A DNA stretch of 64,000 bases, from positions 1-64,000 of the forward strand of contig JAWDGP010001413.1 of assembly GCA_033675545.1 (NCBI GenBank), read 5' to 3'. Of the stretch, positions 13,601 to 25,600 are shown piece by piece; positions within the stretch are counted from its first letter, which is position 1; every line of letters begins with the position of its first letter. The stretch comes from Elysia crispata. Lineage: Eukaryota > Mollusca > Gastropoda > Plakobranchidae. Under the pieces are notes generated by a model, which ran no database searches, was not told the DNA's origin, and saw nothing but the letters and a program-made list of their open reading frames with translations. The position numbers were made by a program, and so were the translations under genes.

Positions 13601-16600
13601 ATATATGAGTGCAACTATCTCAAATTTTCAGCAGATGCAGATATCTAAACAGCTCAAAGGAGATTCATAGAAATGCAAGGGTGATAAAAAAAAAAACCAT
13701 TGCTACGTGAGAAAAAAAGTGAGACATACCAACCAAAAAATTTCAAAGAGAAGGAATCTGAAATAAAAAAAAATGCACAAAAGTATTCCCTACATAAACC
13801 TTGAAAATAAAATAAGCTAGTGCTTCAGTTTCAATGAACCTCCTCAACTCTTGAAATTTCCCCTTTGCCTATGGAATTTTTTTACAAGCTCTCACAAAAC
13901 AAAAAGTACATTTGAGGTGAAACAATGAAGCTTCTTTATAAACTACTCACCACAACAAGCTGTTTGTATCTTTTGAAAGTTTCCATGCTGACTCAAACAT
14001 AACCAAAGCTACCTGTAAAAAAAAGTCTCTAGTTTATTTTGCGTGAAACATTGACCAACATTTCAAAGTAAAAAGAACAAATAATTTACTAATGAAAGTC
14101 TCTCTATGTCATATTCCTTAAATAAAAGAATTCTTATCCATAATTTCAGTATAAAAATGTACATATTTCAATTTTTTTTCCAAGGAAATTCAAACCTATC
14201 ACTCATGCAGTTGAGTAACTTTTCATCTGTTTTTAAATTTTTGTTTAACTTTGTAACTGAGCTGTGGTTGTAAAACAATGGAAGACAGCTCCAAATATCA
14301 AACCAACTGACTTACTACTTGACTTATTGCCGTGTCGCATCCCAGTTCACCGCCTGTGACGCTTCGGCAGCTTTCTCTATCCTCGCAGAGAGTTCTCTCC
14401 ACTGTTTCCTGTCCTTTGCGAGCTCAGTGATTTTGACCAGATCATCGGTTGAACAGAGTCTAAAATGGTCAATTAGTCCTAGATCTCTGTTCAGTACGAT
14501 TGGGAGAGTTGTTGTCGGCCGTCCTCTTAGTTTGTGGCCATATTGGATGAAGTAGGCTCTTGTTGCTCTGTTGGCAGGGATGTCGCTGTCTCTACGAAGA
14601 ATATGCCCAAAGAGGTTCCACCGGGCTTTTAGAATTTGCAGCGAGAGGGGCTTTTCCTGGCATTTTTTATACAGTGACTTATTTGTGATTTTTACTGGAA
14701 ATTTAATGTTTAGGACCTTTTTCAGTTGTTTTCGGTGGAAAGCGTTTATTTTCTCTTCTTCGGTGAGAGTCAGTGCCCATGTGCTACAGTTGTATAGTAG
14801 TATGGATTTCACAAGGGACTTATAAAGTTGTATTTTGGTTGTGGTTTTGAGTTTATTTCCTTTCATCCACACGTGGTAAAGCTTGTTGAGGGCTGCGGTG
14901 GAGAGCTGTTTTCTCCTTTCTACATCGTCGAGATCACCAATGAGTGAGCCCACTTTCTTTGCGTTTTTCCAGTCTTCCTCGTTTTTTGAAAGAGCTGTGA
15001 ATTCTGTTTTGTCTGTGTTTACTTTTAGTTGGTACTTATGTAGCGTTTCTTGGATTTCGTTGATGTTAACGTAGTCCTGTCCGATAAAATCCACGTCGTC
15101 TGCGTAAGCTATCTCGTTTGGAATTTCTTTTTCATATTTCACTATTGGTCTGGGTAGTGTGGTTCTGACCTCCTTCAGAGCGTGTTCTAGATAGACAATA
15201 AAAAGGACTGGACTAAGGCTATCTCCTTGGGGAGTCCCAACATTGCTTATAAATGTATTTGTTTTTGTGGCGCCATTGATTCTTGTTTTTATTTTTGTAT
15301 TGCTCAAAAGAAAGCGTATTATTCTCAGCTCATCTTCGTTTACGATTGTTGCGATTATGTTGAGCAGTTGGTTTCTATCTATTGTGTCAAACGCCGCACT
15401 CATGTCAATCCCTGAAATTTTTATGATGACATCTTCTTTCAGTGTTTTTGCGGCCAACCATTTGTGGGTCCAGACAACATCTGCCGTGCTACGGTCTGGG
15501 CGGAATCCACTTTGACTCTTCGATAGGTATTCTTCTACAAAGGGTCTTATCCTGTTCAAAGTGATGATTGACAAGGCTTTGCGTAATGAGTTGAGTAGGG
15601 TTATCGGTCGCAAGTTATTTGGGGGACCTTTCTTTTTGCCTGGTTTTTGAATGGCTATGAGAACGCCTGTGTTTATATCCAAATTCTCATGTTTGGAAAA
15701 AGTTGTGTTAAATATGTCGGCTATTGTTTGGTCTAGCAGTGGTGTGCCATACTTCAAAAGTTCTGCGTTTATTTGGTCTTCTCCTGGGGCTTTGTTATTG
15801 CTAAAACTATTGAAGCTTTTTCTCACCTCCTCAGGTGTTATTGGATTTTTTAGTGGTTTTGGTTCTCCCTCGAATGGCGTTATCTCTTCAACTTTTTCGT
15901 CTTCAAATTTACTTTTGAAATGTGAGGAGACTATGTCCAGTATGTCATTTGGATTTGACGCAAGTTTTCCCTCCTGATCTTCAACTTTAGGATTTTCAAA
16001 CTGTTTTTGGTACAGCAATCTTGTCGCTTTAAACATTGCATGGTCGCATTTTGCACTGTTTATGCCTTCTATTTTCTTTTCTATTTCTTCATTCTTGAGC
16101 TTTATTTGCCTTTTTCTTATGGTGTGTAGTATTCTATTGCGTTCGATTTTCAGCCTGTCCCTTTTGTTGTTGTCTTTTGTGTTCTGTATCTTAACTCTTA
16201 TATCTTTCTGCCTCTTTGATAGTTGAGATAGCTCTTTGTCGTTATGTTTATTTTGCCTTGCAGTCGCCACACAGCCTACGCTTTCTTCAATAGATTGTTT
16301 TATTATTGTCTGAACACATTTTAACCTGTCTGGCACACTATCTGCGCGCGCCTTGCTGTTATCTGTGTTGTTTTTTCTATCACTTGTGATTGATGACAGT
16401 TTTGTGTCCAACGTGTTTTGATACCTTCTCTGACTCTCTTCTTTGTTGACGATAGCTGCGATGTTTGGTTTTGGCGTTCTCTTACTGTGCTGTTCTTTTC
16501 TACACAGTTTGTGTTTCTCTAATTTAAAGCTTGTCTTCACTAGTTTATGGTCGCTTGTAAGAAGTGTTCCTGCGTACGACCTTGCGTTTGTCAACAGGTG

Positions 16601-19600
16601 CTTATTCCGCTTCTGACATAAAATGTAGTCAATTTGGTTAAATATATTAATAATCTTTCCTGTCGTTCTGTCCCTTATTTGCCCTATCCATGTTGTTTGG
16701 TGCCTGGATGGATGATCGAATGCGCTATTTGAGACAAATAATTTTTTCTCTTCACATAATTCGATGAGAGTATGTCCATTGCTATTCCGTAGCCCTTTCG
16801 AAAATTGACCTATACATGTGTCTCCTTGTATACCTTTACCTATCTTAGCGTTAAAGTCCCCTGCAATAAATAACAAAGTTTTGTTTCCCAAGTCGTCTAT
16901 AGTATTGCTAAGTTGCCTATAAAATGTATCTTTTTCCTCGGGGTATCTTTCTGATCTTTGGGATGTTGGTGCATAAACATTTATGATAGAGATAAGGTTT
17001 GTCTTACCGTGTCCGGATGGAGGTTTATTTAAATCACATGTTAGCTGGAGCACACATATCCTGTCTGAAATTTTCCAAGTTCTATGAATATTTCCTACCC
17101 ACTTTTGCTTTATCAAGAAACCACATCCATAATCAAACCAACTATTTAAATAAAATCTGTAATATTTTCATAATTAGAATTGACATTATGTATTCAGTTT
17201 ATAAGACAATTGCCCAAAATTATGAAAATACTATGAAATCAACTATAAGGACTCTCATCAAATAGAGTTCTATTTAAACTTTAAAGTTACACGCATCATT
17301 GATAAACATACAAAGATTCTTCTAATTTACGGGGTTGTGGATGTGAGCAGATTTTGCAATTTAAGATTTACTCACTGATGTTCCATATGAGGTGAATTTG
17401 GTGTAGTCAAAGAGAATTCTAACCCTGAAAAAAAAAAAAAAGGAATTGATTGAGTTGGGTAGCTTGTAATTTGAACCAGAAAATGGGAGAGAAGGAAGAA
17501 AGAGAAAGAGATAGAGACCAGGGGCGGGGGAGGGCCTATATTCTTGCTTACATATTGAGCACTGCTCTCCTTATCTTTATCTTTTCTCTAGACATTTGAG
17601 CTGAATATGATCAATATCGATTAGGTCTAAAACTTCTCACTAGGCTCCAGCTGGCTGTGTAAAAAGTTTTATAATTATTTGCTTTGGAATGAAAACCAGC
17701 TAGATCTACTATGATTATAATCTCATTTTATGTCATGCCCGGTTCCGATTATAAGATCTAGATTTACTTTAGATCTAGGTCTATTTAGGATTTCCCATAC
17801 ATCTTGACCTCCCCCCCCTCCCAAAAAAAAAAAAAAATAACATAAAAAACCTGTCTAGTTGTATTAACTATTATCAGATGAAAAAATAAGAAATGCCTGG
17901 GTGTGAAGATAGAACGAAGTTTTCCTACAAATGTAGGGTAAAGTAAACAACTCAATGGCACCAATATCTTGGATGAATTCAAATACAATACAAATCTTGA
18001 CATTGAATTGAAAATATAAATAATGATTTAAAGAAATGCATGATATCGACACAATATATCGCCCAATTTTATTCTTTCAAACAATTTTATGCTTTTGCAC
18101 TCCATAAGGGAAAAAACATCGTATTCGTGGTAAAATTATATTTCCACTATTTCTTTTTCATTAAAATTTTATAGTTCAACATTACCAATAAGGAAAATTC
18201 TCTTCCTTGGAGAGGATAGGGACATTCAACAGATTTTATGCAATGGGACAATCAATCACTTCTATGCAATCAGAGAAATGGTACTGAGACCAGTTAGATA
18301 TTGCAATCCAGTCATCTATAAATTTCACAAAAATCATCATGGTTGAATTAAGGGTTCTATATGAAAGCAGAACTAATGAGAGGTTGCATCATCAGGAATA
18401 AACTTACTCTAAATATCAAGAGCTTTATTAATTAAAGATTAAGAGTCATGAAGATTGTCAGGAGTGTTAGGTCAAAACACTTGCAATATGTGAAGTTTTT
18501 CTCTAAATCTTCATGTTAACTAATTTCCGAACAAGAAAGTCACTATCATCTTAAATAATCTCCACTATTGCTTTGAAGTACATTCCCCCCCTCCCAGAAA
18601 AGCCTCAGGCCTATGTATGCTGAAAACATAGGATATGTATCATATTTATTGCACTATTTTTTGCTACTCCTATGCTTCTAAAGAAAGCCAGTACAAAGAT
18701 AAGACATGATAAGATATGATAAACTTTATCTTCATCCCTTTAGGGCAATTCTTTTTCACACATGTCAGCAGATTAAAATAGAATTGCATGCACAAAAATC
18801 ATAGAAAGTTGTAGGCTCATCCCATTATATTTGAGTCGCACTTCTTAAAAAAGAATCCTATATGAAGAGAGAGGTATGAACATGATTATATTGCATAAAG
18901 TTTTTAGTCATTTGATGAATGTAGCTAGGAGCCATCACTACGGGAAATCTACTATGACTGCACATGGAGTTTGAATTATAAAGCCTAATACTGTGTGGGA
19001 TAAAAGAGTTTAAAAGTCTGGGGACACAACTCAGTCTTGCGGAGCACCAGTGTTTGTTATTATGAGTTTTGATTTCTTCTTACCAGCATGAAAATACTTT
19101 GTACTATGGGTCAAAAAGTTAAGAACCTATGAAATGATGTGTTTATCTATTTTTAGATTTGACATCTAAAGGAGTTAATTTTTTAGCAGCATATGAAATA
19201 AAAATAAAATAAAAAATAAACAACACTAATTTTCATCTAATTTCAGTGGCCTCAAGCTTTGAACATGTCTGAGAAACTTGTGCTTGAATTGACAAAGTGG
19301 GATACAGTAAAATAATAAAGCATTCATTTTTAGCTCACCTTTCTTCATTCCATCGCCTTCGTTCTTGTCTGCGCAGTATAGACTCGTCATCAAAACGTTT
19401 TTTCTTATACCCTGAATCAGGATCATCACTTTCCTCTCCAGACTGATTGGACTTATCAAGGAAATAAGATAAAAAAAAATTTTGTACTAATTATTTCTGA
19501 AGTAATTCTGGAGTTAACTTAAACAATGATTTAAGTTTCTCATTACTGACACAGCATCCCAAAAATACAAACAAAAGGATTGTAACTTCGTCAAAATCAT

Positions 19601-22600
19601 AAATCAACTTAAAAAAAAAATCATAAAAAATAATCTTCACAAGTGGTATAAATATGTGAAAGAAACAACAAAATTAAAAACATTTGTGTGAGAGCAAGAT
19701 CTAGACTCAGGTCTACCATCTCCTAATCTTTTTTTATCTGAAGCATCAACATTAAGATTCAGATCATCATTCAAGATTATTGTGTGTATAAAAGAACAAT
19801 CTTCAGTCATTTTCTCAATCAATTACCCTGTTAGGGTTAGTTTCTGCATCCTTGGATCTAGCCAGAATAACACCCACCGCATTCTGATTTTTATGTTAAA
19901 AAAATACATCATTTCTTCTTGTACTAATTAAGTATCAAAATGGATCTAATTCTGTACAAAAATTTTGAATTAAATTTCTATCCATTGATACAGCTCTGTG
20001 GGCAATAACAGCTAGTGAAATAAGGAGAGGTGTTTCCCATTACATTGACGGGATAGACCTCTTGTTGGCAGGGGCGTTTCCCTTCGTCTCTGCAGGATGG
20101 AGTTTGACCCCCGATAACTCCTATACTAATTGTACTAAAGACACAGGAAACATCTGTAAGAGTATTATAACCATTTCTTGCATTCATGCAAATTTTCATA
20201 TCCATACACCTTCGCATTTTTTGTTTTTGACAGAAAGGAACACCACTCTTGCAGAGGTTAGAAAGAGAAATTAGATCTAAAACTGATTTCTAAACGGAGT
20301 AATGAATCAGAAAGAACAAACGTTTTTGAAAGATTTGAGCAATCAGACGAAAGTGATGGTGATCTTGAAGTGATTGAAGATGATTACAATCCAGAAATTG
20401 ATGAAAGCAGTGATTCAGAGGAGGAAAGATCTATCTAAAAGTAAAGAAAATGAAAATTTGCGGCGTTTTAGAAAAATCACATAAAAATCAACTTTTGAGA
20501 TATTCTTTTGTTGTTTATTTTATTCAAACCAGCATGTGTTATTATATGTCTCAAAATTTGATTAAGATTTATTACTTTTGGGTTTTTTTAAACAAATTTT
20601 TTAAAATATGCCAAAAAGCCCAGCCAGGGGCCCTCAAATTACCTCCAAACCCTTAGCTACAAGTGAATTAAGAAGTGATGCATATTTTGCAAAATACTAG
20701 TTTCACTCTACAGGTAAGAATGTTTCACAAAGGCTGATGCAGTCTGATGTTAAAAATAACATTTTCATATTCCAGATTTTGATCTGAATAGTAAAAGCAA
20801 TACTGGCCATGCCTGGTGTCAAAACTTATTTCCTAAAACTTTTCATGTCCCAAGACGATTTTCCACAAGTTTAGCCAATGACAAAAAATGCACCATTTCC
20901 CCTGCCACTAGGGAATCCTATGCCTGTTTCAGGGCCTCTTTCATTTGAAATTATTAATGTAGAGGAAAGAAATAATTTGAAAAAGAGAAAAAAAAGACCT
21001 TACTTCTTCATCATCATCCCGAAACACTTCATCATAGCTGGGTATGGTAGATAATTCATCTTCTCGCATAAGAAGTTTCACTTGTACAGCGTTGTAAAAG
21101 TTGTGTATGTCTACAGGTCGGTGACTGAAGAAATGCATTGCATCACATTGTCATCAAATTTTATCCTAAATGAAATTTTTCAAGGGGAAAATCTAGTTAT
21201 TTACAGGTGATAAAAGTCTCTTTGAAACATTCATACCACACAAAATTTGAAACAAGGATTTTATGTCTGATACACCTTAATGTTTCATAATTTCATCTAT
21301 GACTTGTACCGATTGAAAAAAAAAACAAAAAAAAAAACAACATATTTTATTTATCATTTTCATAAGTCTCTGGTATACATGTACCTATCACAGATGTAAA
21401 ATCTCACATGCTCCTCTGGCTGAAGAAGCTCAACAATGTCAACTGTTGCTCCACAATTGATGAGTACTACATGCTTTATCTAGGGAAAAAATATAAAACA
21501 CTTTGAATTCAAAGACTGTCAAAAAGGATTTTCAAAAAAAAAAAGATTGATAAGTTTTGAGGGATAAGAACTGGAAACAAATTTTATTACTGAATATTTG
21601 AAATAGGTAAGAATTGTATCCAGGGCAAATGTTTTTGTCAATTTAGACTGCAAAAAGAGCCATGTGAGAGCATCAATTTACCTGCCAGAATAGGCACAGC
21701 TCTTGAGGAGGGAAACTGTAACTTCCCCACATTATAGGTGGATATTGGCTTTAGTCAGGAGTTTCTCATATTCTATGCTGAACTCATTGATATGGAAAAA
21801 AAAAAGCACTATGATTTTCTGCTTAAAATCATTTCATGCTTTTTCACTTCCACTTGCCATGATTTGAAAATTAACCCCTTGAATAATTGGTCACTAAGCA
21901 CAATGACTTTCTCGTAATTACTTAATATTTTGAAAAATTTTCCTTGCTTTAAACACTGTAGTATGAAAAAATTTCAATGCAGTTACCACTAAAATGTCTA
22001 TCAAGACATATGTACAAATAGAAACTGTCAGTAAAAATGCAGAAATAATTAACTGCATCTTGTAAACATAATGTAAAGCTTTAATTGGTAACTTTTCCTG
22101 CAAGTTTCATGTGCGAAATGTCAATTTTATAACCTGAAGTCTGAAGTAAATATCCAATATATCATGAATATTGTAGTAAGCAATCACAAACGAGTTCAAG
22201 AACATCATTAAGAGTACTATACTCATTGCAAAATAATATCAAATTCTGGAATTTGATTGATTCTGGAAAACTATTAACACCCCCCTCCTCCCCCCCCCCC
22301 CCCCCCCCCAAAAAAAAAAGGAAACAAAAACAAAATCAAAAACTCTACACAAACAAAACTGATGCAAAATAAAGTTTACCCCCTCTGCATTTTCCAAGTA
22401 TGCCTGCTCAAGACCCTGCAGTCCATCAACGGGAACAACCGTGTACACTACCTGATCACAGTGGAACAAATACTGAAGATACAAGAGCAAAGCTTGAAAT
22501 TAGTCTCTTTGTGTATAGATTTTTAATTTACCAAATTCACTTCTAAGACAAATGATTATGATTTGATATTGAAAAATTCATGCCAGACCTTCTCATATTA

Positions 22601-25600
22601 AGAAAAATAATAAAGGTTTAAAATAAAAACCCATGTGTAAGACAGCAGCAAAGATATAATACAATGTGATTCATCTTTCTGATGGATAGAAATCTAAATT
22701 TTGCTCAAAATATGTGTGACATGGGGTGGTCCCATCTTAGTTCTGTTGCTGAATGTTGAACATTAGGAATGAAGAGAATGTGGCAAATGTCTGTTCAACA
22801 TAAAATTCAAGAAATTGCACATATGAAAATCTCCCACATACCAAAAGATCTTGCTCAAATAGGCTATCTCTGCTCCTATATCGGTATATCCAAGTTCAGG
22901 CCTTTTCAGATCCCATTGAATCCAAGTTTAGGTAATAGAGTTTACATAAAAAAAAGTTTGATTTTAGGTAAATTCATTCTATTTGGGTGATCGCAATGCA
23001 GTCTATTGGACTAGAGCTGCAGGTAGTCTTGGTTTTCCAATGTCTCATAAAACATGATTTAAGGATTAAAGTGTTATGTTTGAAAAATTTGATAAAGTAA
23101 TTCTATTCATTTTTATCTTACCTGCAAAACTTTACAAGCACACAGAGCATCAACATCAAATGCAACCAACACCAGAACCCTCTGTTGAAGAAAAGGATTT
23201 TCAAAAACAATATTAAAAACACAAAGAAAGTTTCCAGAAAAATGTATGCACTGTGCACAGTTATTCTTCATAAAAAAAATATTGGAAAAGAAACTACACA
23301 GTGAATTTTAAATCCAGGGTTCACAGCACACAAACTTCCCAACCACTGAAAATCATTGGCGCCGTGGTGATATAAAAAATTTACAATAACATTAGAGTTA
23401 AAAACAAAATAAATTTGAGTAACATGAACTTCGTCTAGAGATAATGAGTTCAAAGTAATTAGTTTTAAAAATTCATATTTCGTATGAAAATTGCTATACA
23501 TTGTAATTGTCAAAGTTATGAACAACACTTTACTTGGATTATTTCATTCATGGGCTTAAGGCATTCTCCTTGTTCTAGACAGTGCTTGCTTAATTTCAGA
23601 GGCAGGGGTGTTCGAAAGCCTGGATTTTTTAAAACTCAAATAAGGTAACAACAGCTGCTTCATCAAAAGCCTATTCTGACCCTTACTTGACCCTTACTTA
23701 TCTTGCTTTTCACACTAGTGTAGCTTTCATGAGTTTTCAACTGCACTAGTGCTACTGCCAAATGAATATAGGTTAGTTTTCTTTGCTGCTTCAAGCATTT
23801 CTATTTGATTGTTTTGGATCACATTAATAGGGTATGTATGTGCAATGAGACACTAAAGCCACATCTATTACCACTTTCATGATGCTGCCCTTTCTTTGAT
23901 TATTGATTGGACAAATTGCTATTTCTCTTTTTTTCTCTCTCTAAATTTGCACTTTGGTGAGCACAGAGATCTTTTCCCAGCTGCTGAGGTAAGAGTGTGT
24001 TTCTCTTTCACCTTCTGAGTCAACTTTCTCTTTTTTTGGAAAGGGCATGTGAATATCTAATGTTCCTTCACAGTTGAAGACAAATGGAGTCTGTAAGGGG
24101 TTTTCGTCTTTCAAAATATTTGATGCTAAAAATAGCTTAAAAAGCTCATACTCAATTGTCTGAATAGAACTGAGCATAGTGATGATTAAACTGGCCGTTA
24201 GGTAATTATCTAAGAGAAATAGTGCATGTGTCAGTGCGCGGTCAGACCCAATGCAATGCCTGAAAAACCCTGTCAGTGATCAGTTGTAACATGATTGTAT
24301 TCTAAGGCATCAACCAAGCCCGATCTCTGTAAGTGGTTTAACATCTCCTGGGTTTCTCGTATAATCTTATACAAAGACTCTTCCCCCAAATCCCCAGCAT
24401 CTCATCAACGTTGTGCACTTCCTTGCTCTAGACTAGGGTGGTGTGAGGGAATAAAACTAAACAAAAATAAGGGCCGGCCATAAGTGTGGACTAAAAATAC
24501 ACATGGTTTGAGCCAAAGACCTAAAAAGTCTGGTATTATAGGATTTTACTGCTTGTGCCTAAGTTTGGTTCCAGCTTGGTACATTATATAGGCCAATAGG
24601 ATTTCATTCTTCCCCTCCCTCTTGGCCTTTAGGTACATATGTACAAATACATGCCACTGCATCAAATTTGGTGATCTTAGGTTAGGCCTGCTCCCTGATT
24701 AACAAGAACAGTCGCAAATTAAACAAAACCACAAGCTCCGCCAAGATTAAAAAATGGTGTTCGAAACTGTTCAAGGCACTTTAAAATTTAGTGAAGTTAG
24801 AATGGTTTAAGGAAATGTCAGAGACAGCAATAGCAAGAACTCAGAGAAAGTGCCAAGTTTATCATTCAGCTGACTTTGTGTTTAGCAGGATACTTGTGGT
24901 GTTGTGCTGTACATTGGAAAAGAGTGAACACCACTGACCCATACTGATGCTTAAAGAAAATATCTAGATTACCATACATGAACTTCGCGTTTACTTGGAT
25001 AGCAATCGCAGCCCGATACAGGCTAAGTGATGCTGAACGCCAAAAATTAATTTTTTTTTTATTATTAATTTCTAAAATGCAGATTACCAACGAAAATATT
25101 GTTTTCTTCCATCTGTGGATTTTCAATCACAAATTTTCCCAATTGCAGAATTCCGCTGATACACGGAAAAATGTGAGGCCTAAAAATCAAGTTTCCAAAG
25201 TATCAAAATCGCAGGAGAAAGTCCCTGTCAGAGGAAAAAAAAATCTGTTCCATGGTGAAGCCAGGAGTAATTCTACAATTGGATTTTTACCCTGCAGTTA
25301 TCTTTATAATATTATGTTGATTTGGAAGAAATATAAAATGCTGAAACAGAACTAGCAGCTTGCATCCACATACAATTTTCTCCCATATTTAATTCGCACA
25401 TAAAAAATAAGATCAACTGCCATTGAGATGTGTGCTCAATATAACGCTTCCCCTGCATTTGAACTAAAAAGACAAAAAAAACTGAGGATGTTAAATGATC
25501 TAGATATGCATTGTTTGGGTAGGCAGATTTAGTGTGCAGCTCTTTTGAAGTCCAGGCAAGTCTGCTGGCACAGTGGAATTGGAAAGGGAGTTGGAGATGC

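Noticed and set aside
24978-25355. 125-codon plus-strand frame in CDC45 intron 1
   Set aside because: No recognisable domain, antisense to a solid gene, composition as expected from AT-rich intron.
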